From Poecilobothrus nobilitatus (lineage: Eukaryota > Arthropoda > Insecta > Diptera > Dolichopodidae): a stretch of DNA of 64,000 bases. This document shows, piece after piece, positions 22,977 through 33,560 of the stretch. A program made the translations under genes and the position numbers. Numbering within the stretch: position 1 is the stretch's first letter; every line of letters starts with the position of its first letter. The stretch spans positions 226,343,535-226,407,534 of the forward strand of contig OX352772.1 of NCBI GenBank assembly GCA_947095535.1, given 5' to 3'. The notes beneath the pieces were generated by a model. It saw only the letters and a list, made by a program, of their open reading frames with translations, ran no database searches and was not told the DNA's origin.

Positions 22977-23612
22977 TTAGAATTTTTTTACCCATACATA
23001 TTTATAATTTTTAAGCTTCCCAATTTCTTTTGCTTTATTAAAAAGAGATCTCATAAATTTTGTAAGTGAATGATTAATGTAGATATTGCTTTGTGTATGT
23101 TGCACACCAAAAATGTCTGCATTAATATTTCTCTCAGTTGTTTTTGCTTTCATAATTGCTTGTTTAATAAATTGAGAAGATAACTGTACGCATACAATAC
23201 CAGCAGAATTACGATTGGAATTTCTAGAGAGTGTGTCAGCGTAAACAATATCAGTTGAATTATTATTAGTTTTCATAGAAAGTTTCAGCGTAGGTGCTTT
23301 TTTTTTGTTTTATATAACAACTCTCTATATTATGTTCAGCCATAGGAATATTTAAGCTAGTAAATAGCTTTATTACTTTTTCTTTTACATTATTGTAATG
23401 TTGATATCCGGAATGCCAATTATATCAATATTGTTATATAAACAGCTTTGCTCCAATTTATTATAATTACTTTCAAGAATATCCAATTTTTTGCTAAGAA
23501 TTTTATTTTTGTCCTTCAGTTCCTTTATTTTATCAACTGCCTTAGAATCATAATATTTAATCTGTAAATGACAGACATTTAAAACCATTTTACTCAATGA
23601 TTTACCAACCAA
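22977..23612 (-). pseudogene. LINE ORF1 remnant (coiled coil and RRM-like)
   Basis: Upstream piece 23385-23612 is rich in Lys/Glu/Leu heptads (VDKIKELKDKNKILSKKLD) followed by LYNNIDIIGIP, the typical start of the RRM of LINE ORF1 proteins. Downstream piece 22977-23276 has IYINHSLTKFMRSLFNKAK and KNYKYVWVKKF, the conserved C-terminal element of the same proteins. ORF1 acts as the RNA-binding chaperone in the LINE ribonucleoprotein. The two pieces are separated by a frame break and missing sequence near 23300-23380. Confidence 0.7.
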
Positions 23613-23923
23613 CTTTCATTTTTTTCTTTTTAAATGATAAATATTCAGTATAGCCATCTTACAAAATTAATATTTTTCCAAAATTTTCTAATTTTCATTA
23701 ATAATTTTCCATTTTTATAAAAAACCCATGTAAAGTATATACATATGTATCATATAATATGTATAATCTATACCTATATTATACATTTTTAAAAAAGACG
23801 GTCTTTGATTCCGTTAAATTTTTGTTTTATTTTTCTTTTCGATTAAAAATTTTAAAATATTGGTTGTATGGTAGGAGTAGGAATTTCACAATATAACTGA
23901 ATATAAAGATTAAAATTTTAGTT

Positions 23924-24008
23924 TAGTGTTTAGTACAGTGGTAGAGTGTGGGGTTATTAATAGTTGCTTTTTGATTTTGCAAGTTCGATTCAGTTCTTTT
24001 TTTTTTTT
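23924..24008 (+). other. tRNA-like SINE or tRNA pseudogene candidate
   Basis: TAGTACAGTGG (23931-23941) matches the Pol III A box (TRGYNNANNNG) and GTTCGATTC (23983-23991) matches the B box (GWTCRANNC), 42 bases apart. A T-rich tract follows at once. Acceptor and T stems pair poorly, so a functional tRNA is unlikely. A tRNA-derived SINE head is the better reading. I see no second copy in the window. Confidence 0.4.
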
Positions 24009-24339
24009 TGTTTTTTTTTTTATATTTTAAACGAAATAAATTCTTACATATCATAATATCATCATAATATTTAATCTGTATTAATAGATATTTAAAACCC
24101 TTTTACTCAATGATTTATCATCTTAGGCTTCTTATAATATAGACATATATAATAGGTATATATTGAGTTTCCAATACTCAATAAATCAAGGGCAACTTCT
24201 AAAAGATAATAATAATCGTGTTTTTACAAAAAATATTATTTACAAAGAAATTTTAAATTCATAAAGGCTTTAATTATTGAAAATTGTATTTTTACATTTT
24301 AAATAAAATCATAAAGAAACTATACTGTATATATTGTAT

Positions 24340-24390
24340 TGTAATTGCTAATTAAAACACCTCGAATTTCGAGGGGCGGGCGAATACTAG
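24340..24390 (+). mobile_element. Second Helitron-type 3' terminus
   Basis: CCTCG-AATTT-CGAGG hairpin (24360-24374), a 12-base spacer, CTAG (24387-24390) and T. Sequence and stem differ from the 22493 family, so this would be another family. The 5' end cannot be placed. Confidence 0.4.
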
Positions 24391-24480
24391 TTTATTTTTA
24401 TTTTATATATTTTATTTATATACTGTAAGCAGAGTAATATTATGTGTTGTTGTTCTTTCGCTGTAATTAATGTACATAAA

Positions 24481-24925
24481 CATATATATATATATATAAT
24501 ATACATGTATATATTTATATATATATATATGTATATATTTATATATATATATGTATATATTTATATATACATATTTATGTGCACATATTTATGTACATAG
24601 TTATGATTCGATAACCCCAACAGTTACAAATTTATGGAGGTTTAAAATGATTTAAAATGAAAAAATTATGTTTCAAACTCAATTTTCTGTGGTTTTATTT
24701 GGGGTACTTTTTATGGCATATTTCGAAACAGCGTTTCAAGCCCTATAATTAGTACCTGATAATTTTTTCTATATCTCCAACCGTTTTTGAGATATAAAGA
24801 ATAGAAAAGTGTGTTATATATTTATATATACATATTTATGTGCACATATTTATGTACATAGTTATGATTCGATAACCCCAACAGTTACAAATTAATGGAG
24901 GTTTAAAATGATTTAAAATGAAAAA
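24481..24925 (+). repeat. Microsatellite and local direct duplication
   Basis: TATA-rich tract to about 24570, then a block from TTTATATATACATATTTATG through GTTTAAAATGATTTAAAATG that occurs at about 24560-24660 and again at 24821-24925, an offset of 261 bp. Between them is GATATAAAGAATAGAAAAG sequence without coding signal. Confidence 0.75.
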
Positions 24926-25138
24926 TGTTAGAATGTTATTTTTTATTTCTCTATAGTAAGGCGTTCAAAAGTTGTAGATTTTTTTATGAAAAGCCTCTAA
25001 AAAATCTTTAACCCCTCATATCTCAAAAAGGGTCCAGAATAGAACCCACTCTCTAGTACAATTTTTTGTTCGTCTCGGTATGCCCGATGACCCATTCCAA
25101 GGAAGACCATCGAGTCGGAAACACCCTGTATATATGAA
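24926..25138. other. CAGGGTGT-type interspersed repeat remnant
   Basis: Ends with ATGGTCTTCC-type sequence and ACACCCTGTATA (reverse complement TATACAGGGTGT), an end motif I associate with widespread insect interspersed repeats. No second terminal repeat is found here, so class is unknown. Confidence 0.35.
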
Positions 25139-26562
25139 TGTAGGATTAGGAACTAGTAATAGGTCGCTATTTGTCATTATATATATATATATATTTGCCT
25201 AAATTTTAGCTTTTGCTCATATTCGATAAGTAACTATTTGCGTTAATTTTACCATTTCATGGTAAAATATGTATGTGCCCGTCAAATATTTTAAAATTAA
25301 ATAATAACAGTTTAATTTTTTTTGTCTTCTCTTACATTAATTTTGGCTTTAGTTTTGGTATATAAAATTAGAAAGCACTTGTTGTAAAGCAGTTGTTTAA
25401 GTTGAACGAGAAAGTAAAGTCGTAGAATTAAATATAAGAATTAAAGAATTAAACACATACATATTGCATAATTTTATCAAAGCAGATATTAATTTTTGTC
25501 TGTAATTTTTTAGAATTAAATAAATAGTATTAGGAAATCATAATATTGGATTTATTGTTATCTACTTATACATGTTGGATTGGATAAAATTTATATTTTA
25601 AATAAAAACAGTCAATTTGTATTTTATATAATGTAAAATTAACATTTATTCATTCTTACTATTAGTTTTGTTTAAAAAAAATTTTATTATAAGTTACGAT
25701 TAAATTCAATACATATACTCAATATTTCAATTATTTCAAAAAAGAATTACACTTGACTATTATAAATTATATTTAATGTTTTAATTATTTTATTCTCAAC
25801 AAAATTATACTCGATTGTAAATTACTTTAATAAAAATTATTTTTAATACCAATTACTTTTAAAAAAAAATTATTGCTTTAAATTCTTTACAGCCTTGAAA
25901 ATTAAAATATTAATATTGCTCCTCCACGTTCACGTATCTAACTACTTCTGATCCTTTTTTCAATTTCTTTCCTTCTTTTATAATTGTAAAAATAACAGCT
26001 TCAAAAATAAAAAAAAGGAAAGAGTTCATTCACCTTTCAACTTGAATGTATCTTCTAATCGATGATTAATCTTCATTGATTGAGTTCTTTAATTCCAATA
26101 ATTCGTACTTTGCTCTCCCAGAGGCGATGTTTGTCATATACTGCTATATCTTAAAGTGTTGCTGTTTCGCTCTAATATGTGTGATGACAACTGTCAAACT
26201 ATTTATATTTTGAATTTGAATATAAATAAAATAAACAAGATGCAAATCTAATAAGAAGGAAAATTAGATTTGTAATTCTGGAGTGGAAATATACATCTCT
26301 GAGCTACTAGAGATGTGGAGCTGCGAAAGATAAGTATAACATTTTTATTTAATTATTAGTTATTAAATAATATTCTTTTAGGTGTATCCTGTATGCAGAT
26401 TTGGATAGCAACCAAAAAAAAGAAAATATGATGAAACTAGTGCTGGATATAGGTTTTATGTATATAGGTTTTTTTGTTTTCAAATTGATGATACTATTTT
26501 TTTTAATTTTTTTTTGTTTTGAAAAAATATCCACCCCACATACATATATTATTTACTCTACA
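25139..26562 (+). repeat. 5' LTR, interrupted
   Basis: 25139-25573 and 26540-26562 together match the 3' LTR 29043-29425. The left part starts TGTAGGATTAGGAACTAGTA; the right remnant ends TTTACTCTACA. It carries an additional AT-repeat stretch near 25175 absent from the other LTR. Confidence 0.85.
25574..26539. mobile_element. 966-bp insertion in the 5' LTR, unclassified
   Basis: The 3' LTR shows continuity where this segment sits, so it is an insertion. ATACAT flanks both sides (25568-25573 and 26540-26545), consistent with a target duplication. Its ends read (T)GTTGGATTGG and CCACCCCAC. With a TG start and five-base ATACA duplication it could be a solo LTR, but it ends CAC rather than CA. 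No coding region is convincing; two ORFs at 26349-26637 are low-complexity. Confidence 0.6.
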
Positions 26563-26564
26563 TT

Positions 26565-26582
26565 TGGGGGCTCAACCGGGAT
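26565..26582 (+). other. Primer binding site (proline-tRNA-like)
   Basis: TGGGGGCTCAACCGGGAT, two bases after the LTR end. It differs at two positions from the proline-tRNA primer site TGGGGGCTCGTCCGGGAT used by several retroviruses. Confidence 0.7.
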
Positions 26583-26839
26583 GCTTACAGTGCTTACCGA
26601 TACGACCATGTCCATGGCTGCCCTTTCAATTCAATGAAGGACGTCCATTTTTTAGTACATCAAACAATGAACCATTGATAATGCATATCCAAATTGAAGA
26701 AAATTCCGAAATCTGGACATCGATTACCAGTATAAACCACAAATAAAAAAATTAATTGAAAAGTATACCAAAAACAGGGAAAATATGCCCAGTCGTAATG
26801 AATGTAATTCTGGAGAATGAAACACCTATTATATATCAT

Positions 26840-28030
26840 CAGCTAAAACGGTTGCCAATAAATGAGAGGAATGTAGTAACAAATCAAGTTCAAGAATAGG
26901 AAAAATTTGGTGTAATAAGGCTATCTAGATCTTCCTTTGCCAGTCAAGTGGTGATTGTAAAAAAAAAAAACGAATCGCCAAGAATATGCATAGATTACCT
27001 AAAACTCAAATATTTCAACGTTGGACATAAATAACGAATATTTTCACGTACCAATTGAGAAGAAAAGTGAAACATTTACGGCGTTTATTACAAATGAAGG
27101 ACAGTTTGAATTTAGCTTCGTCCCTTTTGGATTAACAAATGCACCATCCAGATATATTTATTTAATTTTTAAACCACTAATTAATAATAATATTTTAGAT
27201 TTTTATATGGATGTCATAATCATACATTCGAAAACAGAAGAAGAAAATATTGAAAAACTTAATATCACATTCAATGTTTCAGCAGATAATGGTCTAAATT
27301 TTAACTGGAAGAAGTGTAAGTTTTTAAAGCAAAGTGTTAAATTCCTGGGTCATGTAATTATTATGGTCAATTACAAATGGAAAAAAACCACCATCTGAAA
27401 CTAGAACAAAAACAGCCAACAATTTTCCCGAACCTAAAAATGTGAAAGATATACAATGGTTTCTAGGACTAACCGCCTTTTTTAGGAAGTTTATAAAGAA
27501 CTACTCCATCGTGCCGAAACCACTGACAGACTTATTAAGATAAGATGTAATATTCATATTTTCATCAACGGAAAAACAAGCCTTTTTACCACTTAAAGAA
27601 GCTTTAGTAAACACCCCCGTTTTACTATTATTTAATCAGAACAACAAAGTAGAAATCCAAACGGATGCTTGAAAAATTGGCATTGCGGTAATACTAATGC
27701 AGAAATGTGAAGATCACTTAATGCATCCAGTTCATTACTATAGTAAAAAGAACACACAACGCAGCAGAAGAAAAATTTTATAGTTACGATTTAGAAACCC
27801 TCGCAATATATAGAGCGTCACAGAAATTCAGAATTTATGTACTTGGCACAAAATTTAAAATTGTCACAGATTGTATTGCTTTTCAGCAAACCATGAATAA
27901 AAAGGAGTTACCAGCGTGTGTACAGAAGTGAATAATGTTTATACAGGAATATGATTTTGAAATGGAACACTGGCCAGGAAAAAAAATGTGTCGCGCAGAT
28001 ACGCTTAGCAGATATCCTAACATAAATATT
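26840..28030 (+). pseudogene. pol: Reverse transcriptase and RNase H remnant
   Basis: RT start reads KRLPINERNVVTNQVQE, then SRSSFASQVVIVKKK. The core is open at 27021-27398: MDINNEYFHVPIE, FSFVPFGLTNAPSRYIY, and FYMDVIIIHSKTEEE, where the second catalytic aspartate of the YxDD box is valine, so this RT would be inactive. Thumb and connection follow (GLTAFFRKFIKNYSIVPKPL). RNase H pieces include VEIQTDA, FKIVTDCIAFQQTMNKKE and CRADTLSRYP (about 28000). Several stops interrupt it. It sits between primer site and integrase as in a normal pol. Confidence 0.8.
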
Positions 28031-28059
28031 ATTCAGAATGAATTATTAATACGAATCAA

Positions 28060-28650
28060 AAAGGCACAAGACCTAGATGAATATTGAATTTATCTCAACA
28101 ATAAAAAATTTAATAGCACTAAATTCACAACATGAAAATTTTCTTATAAGGAAAGGCATTATATTCAAGCAAAAAATGGGTTTGAACTAGTGGTCGTGTC
28201 CAGAAATATGGAGCAAGAAATAATTACAATGAAACATGATGAAGGGCATTTTGGAATAGATAAAACTACGAAATTAATAATTGAAAATAAATTCTTTATC
28301 ACTAGGTAAAAAGAAAAAACACAATAGTGCATCAGCAACTGTATAAAATGTATATTGGCTAATAGGAACCTCGGAAAACAAGAAGAAATGCTGCAAACAA
28401 TCGACAAAGATGAATTACCTCTTCGAACATACTCTGATTAAGGCGTGGGAACGGCCAAGCGGAGCGTACAATTAGTTATAATCGAAGTATTGAAAAGATT
28501 ATTAGTGTATTCTTCAAAGAAATGGTACAAATTTGTTCCCAGGGTACAAATCGCAATCAACAGTACATATCAGCGAGCCACACAGCGAACACCTTTAGAG
28601 GTTTTGTTCGGAACTACAATGAGGAAAAATCAAGACTTATAAATAAATAA
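28060..28650 (+). pseudogene. pol: Integrase remnant
   Basis: The HHCC zinc motif is visible as HDEGHFG (28230) and CISNCIKC (28325). The catalytic core is deleted from shortly after the zinc motif to its third motif. What remains resumes at 28445-28642 as KRSVQLVIIEVLKRLLVYS, WYKFVPRVQIAINSTYQRAT and PLEVLFG. A closer copy of the missing core portion lies at 29475-29735. Downstream to 29030 is A+T-rich sequence with weak C-terminal similarity. Confidence 0.78.
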
Positions 28651-29042
28651 GCTAATCGAATCGGAGATGTTGAGAAACTTTCAGAATCATAGAGAAAGTA
28701 TTAGACAAAAAGTTAAAAACCAAATTCACAAAATTCAAGAGAAAATGGAAGAACTGATAACTTGAGAAGAAAGAAGGAAAACACTTATAAACTAGGAGAT
28801 CTTGTGGTGATAAAAAAAATACAGTTTACTAATGCAAAACTTTCTTTTCATTTTTTAGGCCCATACTAGGTAGTATCTGGATCTTATTTGGGAAGATATA
28901 CAGTAAAAAACGTGATGACGGAGAAAGTCCAAAAACCACAACAACCAGTTGCGACAATATGAAGCCATGGAGAAACCTCCAATCACAACACGAAGATGAT
29001 GCCGTGTCATCCTAATCGGATAACTAATTTGAAAGGGATGAA

Positions 29043-29425
29043 TGTAGGATTAGGAACTAGTAATAATTAGTTGCTCATATTCGATAAGTAACTATTTGCG
29101 TTCATTTTATCATTTGCCCGTCACATATTTTAAAATAAAATAATAACAGTTTATATTTTTTTGTCTTCTCTTACATTAATTTTGGATTTAGTTTTGGTAT
29201 ATAAAATTAGAAAACACATGTAGTAAAGCAGTTGTTTAAGTTGAACGAGCAAATAAAGTCGTAGAATTAAATATAAGAATTAAAAAATCAAACACATACA
29301 TATTAGATAATTTTGTCAAGACTGAATTTAATTTTTGTTTGTAATTTTTTACAACTAAATAAATAGTATTAGTAAATCATAATATCGGATTTATTATAAC
29401 TTATACATATATGATTTACTCTACA
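29043..29425 (+). repeat. 3' LTR
   Basis: 383 bp, TGTAGGATTAGG to TTTACTCTACA, preceded by the purine tract GAAAGGGATGAA. It matches the 5' LTR at 25139-26562 once the insertion is removed. Confidence 0.88.
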
Positions 29426-29469
29426 TGTATATATTAGATATATATATATCTATATATTTATATGGATTA

Positions 29470-29735
29470 ACCACGAAGTCCCAAACACAAATGTTTTACT
29501 TCCGATGGATTTACAGAGTTTTGCAAAAAATAAGGGATCGACCATACTCCGATTAAGGCGGTAGTATCTCGTGGCAACGACCAAGCGGAGCGTACAAATA
29601 GAATTGTAATCGAAGTATTAAAAAGATTATTAGTGTATTCACCAGAGAAATGGTACAAATTTGTTCCCAGGGTACAAATCATCATCAACAGTACATATCA
29701 ACGAGCAACACAGCGAACATCATTCTTCTCAAATA
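29470..29735 (+). pseudogene. Second integrase fragment outside the LTR
   Basis: From about 29490 one frame reads CFTSDGFTEFCKK, stop, GIDHTPIKAV, then RGNDQAERTNRIVIEVLKR and WYKFVPRVQIIINSTYQ. This spans the second aspartate and the catalytic glutamate of a gypsy integrase and matches 28420-28610 in DNA, while retaining core residues lost there. It lies beyond the 3' LTR, so it belongs to another copy of the family, of which no other part is identified here. Confidence 0.75.
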
Positions 29736-29939
29736 CAAAATGCCAATTAAAAATCTTAAAATTCCAAAATCCGAAATATCAAAATCCGTTTTGAATTTTT
29801 TATTTCAGATGTGAGTCGATTGGGTCTGCAAAAAAAATTTGGAACAAAAAAAAATCATAATCTTGAAAAATAAAAACTTGAAAAAAAAATCTGGAAAATA
29901 AAATCTTGAATTAAAAAAAAATGTATTTTTGAAATGATG

Positions 29940-30560
29940 ATTTGAAAAGAAAAATCGTAGCTGCAGGCCCCCAAACCCCGCTAAACTAGAGGCTGATTTT
30001 GTAACCACCTCTAAAATCATTCTTAATTATTTTTTTACATACATTTTAACAGCAAGGCATATAGAGTAGTGGGTTTTGCCGCCCCAAATCCCCATAAATT
30101 ACTAAAACAAACAAATAAACAGCTAAACAAATTACTAAAACCCTGATTTTGCATCCAACTATAAAATCCCTCCTAATTATGTTTTTGGATACGTATTTTA
30201 ATATTAAAACATTAAAAACATTTTAAAATAGTGGGGGCTGCTGCACCCAAACCCCTGCTAAACAAATTTTTAAAACTCTGATTTTGTATCCAATTCTAAA
30301 ATCACCAGTAATTATATTTTTTACATACATATTTAAAAAAAAAGAAACTTTTATTTTCTTTGATTTGATTTTTTGATTTTTTATCCAGCTATAAAATTTC
30401 TGCTAATACAGAATCTGGCATATACATATATATACGTATTCTGGAAAAAGCGGCAATCCTATAAAATCCCTCCTAATTTGAATCTGGCATATACATATAT
30501 ATACATTTTCTGGAAAAAGCGGCAATCTTGGTTTTGAATCAAACTCTAATTTCAAAACGA
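29940..30560 (+). repeat. Diverged tandem array, about 150-bp units
   Basis: Units share a C-rich block (CCCAAACCCC(G/T)CTAAAC), then CTGATTTTG(T/C)ATCCAACT and AAAATC(C/A)CTCCTAATTATG. They occur near 29965, 30080 and 30245, with shorter derivatives at 30375 and 30455 carrying GAATCTGGCATATACATATA. It lies directly before errantivirus copy 2. Confidence 0.6.
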
Positions 30561-30639
30561 ACTATAATATCAAAACTACTGTGGGATATTGGTATTTTGG
30601 AATTTTAGTATTTAGGGATTTTGGAATTTGGGATTTTTT

Positions 30640-30819
30640 AAAAAATTATTATTTTTTTGTTCCTCTTCAAACGCATGCTATATCATAAACAAGTATCAAA
30701 CGCATGCTATATCATAAACAAGTATTCACTTGTTTTCATTCATAACAACTAAAGTAACTTCATTGTGCAATATCCGTAGTAGGTACTTTAAAAATAACGA
30801 ACTAATAAAAAATTAGCTG
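30640..30819 (+). repeat. 5' LTR remnant of copy 2
   Basis: Matches 38869-39027 from AAAAAATTATTATTTTTTTG to AAAAAATTAGCTG. It contains a 29-bp tandem duplication (GCATGCTATATCATAAACAA twice, 30673-30725) absent from the right repeat. Full LTR length is uncertain, since the left copy may be truncated by the deletion that removed the primer site. Confidence 0.75.
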
Positions 30820-30954
30820 AAGTACATTGAAACTATACCAGAGTTCAATGATAAAGGTAATTAAGATATGATGCTTCCAGTCAAAAAATATTATTAAGGA
30901 GAATTAAAAGTAAACTGGCAAAGCAAAAGAATTAATTGAAATAAATAATAATGT

Positions 30955-31636
30955 TAATAATTGGTCCGACATGAGAACAATATTAGTTAATAATTTCGGT
31001 GATAAAAGAACTGCTACACAAATATTTGACGAACTAAGGTCCGTGAAATTTAATTGAACCAGTGTAGAATTATATAACCAGATTCAAAGTATTTTAAGAA
31101 AATTGAACAACAAAATAAAAGATGAACCTGACAGTTTTAATAAAATTATCGACTCTGGTTTACAAATATTCAAAGACAAACTACCCGAACCAATGCGTTC
31201 TATAATTTTCAGTAGAAATTCAAGTACTCTTGAAAAGGCTATGGACATTTTACATGAGGATAATCCCTCTGATTATAATCCGTTTAATAATTACCAAAAT
31301 AAAAATCGTAACCAAACTAACAATAAAAATGGAATTAATAATACTAACAATACATTTAGAAATTCAAATAACCAAAATAATAACCATAGTTCTAATAATA
31401 TCTTTTATAATAACAATCATAATCAAAATACTAACAATAGAAATAATACTAATTTTCAACAAAATCGTAACAATACTAAGAATTATAATAACTATAACAG
31501 AAATCGTAGCTTTAATTTCGACCGTTCAAATAGAAGTAGTAACTCTAATTATAACCACCATAATAATAACCAAAACAGCGGCCAACAGTTACAACGGCCA
31601 ATAATTACTACATTGGTACCATACTTCCAGAACTAA
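30955..31636 (+). pseudogene. gag: gag remnant, copy 2
   Basis: Starts as NNWSDMRTILVNNFGDKRTA, a Gag core motif of the 17.6/gypsy group, passes a stop near 31055, then is open at 31103-31636 (177 codons): LRKLNNKIKDEPDSFNKII, LPEPMRSIIFSRNSSTLEKA, and a long Asn/Arg-rich tail. Gag forms the particle and binds RNA; the Asn-rich tail takes the usual place of a nucleocapsid-like region and no CCHC knuckle is seen. The N-terminal half is absent. Confidence 0.75.
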
Positions 31637-31689
31637 TAGATCAGATGCAATGGATGTTGATCCTACTATAAATCAGATAATTAATACTG

Positions 31690-32130
31690 TAGATACTCGA
31701 CCACAACTAGAAAATTTTCCCATGACAGCCTTCGACAACAACATAGAAGCTTACCTTATATAATTATACAATCGAAAGGTAGACCTTTGAGGTTTATTAT
31801 AGATTGTGGAGCTACAATGAGCGTAATAAACTCCGGGATTTGTAATCCCATATTTGCTAGTAAAGTAAAGCCAATTTCTGTTAAAACATTAACAAACGTA
31901 CTTAATTGTGACACCATTATAACCATTGACGCATTTTTAGAATTTAATACCAATAAAGAATTACCGTTTAATAATCGAATGGATGGACAGATTGGTAATA
32001 ACCTACTAATAGCATTAGAGTCCAATATTAACTACAAAAATAAAATCTTAAAATTAAATACGGGCAATGAGCTTCCTATTTTTTTCAACGAAAATGAAGA
32101 ACAAGAGTACTCAATTCCTTTCCTTTTATA
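31690..32130 (+). pseudogene. pol: Aspartic protease remnant, copy 2
   Basis: Open at 31787-32131 (114 codons). RFIIDCGATMSVIN corresponds to the active-site loop D-T/S-G-A, here changed to D-C-G-A. MDGQIGNNLL corresponds to the conserved GLIGNDIL element near the protease C-terminus. It lies between gag and RT. The threonine or serine to cysteine change probably weakens or kills activity, although that is inference. Confidence 0.75.
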
Positions 32131-32379
32131 AAATATTCAAATTTTTCAACATGAAACTTTTCTAGGGAAAAACGAAATCAGGTGTCGTCACTTAGATCCC
32201 TCCTCCAAAAATGAATTAATGAATCTATTAAAAAAAATAAAAAGCATTTTATTACGAAGGTGATGATCTCACTTTTACTCTTGCTATCAAGCATAAAATT
32301 AATACTCTGAACGAACTTCCGATTTATACAAAAATCTATTATTATCCTGAGGTATATCGTTAAGAAGTTGACAACCAAT

Positions 32380-33560
32380 TATTAGACACTGCGGAATTGT
32401 TAGACACAGCGATTCACCTTACTCAGCTCCGCTTTGGATTGTGCCAAAAAAACCGGATACATCTGGTAAACAAAAATGGCGTGTCACTATTCATTACCGG
32501 AAATTAAATAATATTACATTGATGATAAATTTTCGATCCCGAACATAAACGATATTCTGGATAACTTGGTCGAGCAATGTATTTTACGACGCTCGACTTA
32601 GCTAAAGGCTTCCATTAAATAGAAATAGCCGAAGACGATATAAGTAAAACAGACTTTAGTACTGCAAACGGACATTATGAATTTGTCAGGATGCCATTTG
32701 GACTCAAAAATGCTCTTGGCACTTTCCAAAGGCTACTCTCAGTTTTAAGAGAGTTCATAGGTAAAGCGTGCTATGTTTACTTGAACGATATAATAATATT
32801 TAGTACTAGTAAAGAAGAACATTTTGACAATTTACGGAAAATATTACAAAAACTTAGTGATGCGAACCTAAAAATTCAACTAGACAAGAGCAAATTTATA
32901 AAACAGGAAACTGAATTTTTAGATCACATCATCACAACTAAAGGAATAAAACCTAATCCGAACAAATGATGCAAGCAACAAGTTTCCAATTCCCAAGACG
33001 CTAAAACAATTAAAATCTTTCTTAGGTCTTGTGGGATACTATAGGAAATTTATCAAAGACTTTGCGAAAATCGCAAAACCGCTTACAATGTGTTTAAAAA
33101 AGGATAAACGAAATAATATCAATGATACTGAATATAAAAATGCTTTTAATAATTTAAAATTAGTAATTTCTTCAGATCCTATTCTTAGTTACCCTAATTT
33201 TTCTAAACAATTTATTCTAACTACCGACGCAAGTAAGTTTGCCCTTGGAGCTGTTTTGTCCCAAGACAATCACGTTATATGTTATGCTTCACGCACCAAC
33301 ACGAGTGTAATTATTCGACCATTAAGAAAGAATTACTCGCAATAGTCTGGGCAGTAAAGTATTTTTGCCCATACCTTTACGGTAGAAAATTTGTTATAAG
33401 GACAGACCATAAACATTTACAATGGGTTCACAATATATAAGAACCCAACTCTAAATTACAACATTGGAAGATTAAGCTAGAAGAATTTAATTTTGAAATT
33501 GAATATATAAAAAGACGAGAGAATAAGGTCGCCGACGCCCCGTCACGAGTCGAAATCAAC
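32380..33560 (+). pseudogene. pol: RT and RNase H remnant, copy 2
   Basis: Pieces in order: [15 protein letters not shown] (32420), [15 protein letters not shown], an out-of-frame palm start, then 32691-32969 with MPFGLKNALGTFQRL and [19 protein letters not shown]. The YxDD box reads YLND, so one catalytic aspartate is lost. 33031-33345 gives [17 protein letters not shown] and [18 protein letters not shown] (RNase H first aspartate). RNase H continues out of frame with FVIRTDHKHLQWVHN and a tether ADAPSRVEIN near 33540. Confidence 0.82.

Larger units (their letters stand above)
17640..23650 (-). mobile_element. Minus-strand LINE with ORF1 and ORF2, split by a Helitron
   Basis: Reading leftward from about 23650: an ORF1 with coiled-coil and RRM-like pieces, an endonuclease start, a Helitron insertion, then the pre-RT linker, RT and C-terminal domain. 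The layout is a nearly full-length two-ORF LINE without its inserted Helitron. I cannot assign the clade from motifs alone; AFADDTVF and GVPQGSV with a long C-terminal domain fit the CR1/L2/Jockey assemblage. The 3' end lies in A-rich sequence at about 17640. Confidence 0.75.
25139..29425 (+). mobile_element. Gypsy-superfamily LTR retrotransposon with proline-tRNA-like PBS
   Basis: LTRs of the form TGTAG...CTACA bound a plus-strand element. The 3' LTR is 29043-29425. The 5' LTR is 25139-26562, interrupted by 25574-26539. Order inside: primer site, RT, RNase H, integrase remnants, a GAAAGGGATGAA purine tract before the 3' LTR. Gag and protease are missing between the primer site and RT. It has no env. 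No clear target duplication is visible (flanks ATGAA and TGTAT). Protein and LTR sequences differ from the three errantivirus copies. Confidence 0.85.

Noticed and set aside
31270..31560. Possible CRISPR-like or satellite array in the AAT-rich stretch
   Set aside because: Irregular trinucleotide-rich coding for an Asn-rich Gag tail; no constant repeat and spacer structure. CRISPR arrays are not expected in an insect genome.
31230..31604. 124-codon Ile/Thr-rich ORF overlapping gag
   Set aside because: It is the +1 shadow of the Asn-rich gag tail; AAT repeats read as Ile in the next frame.
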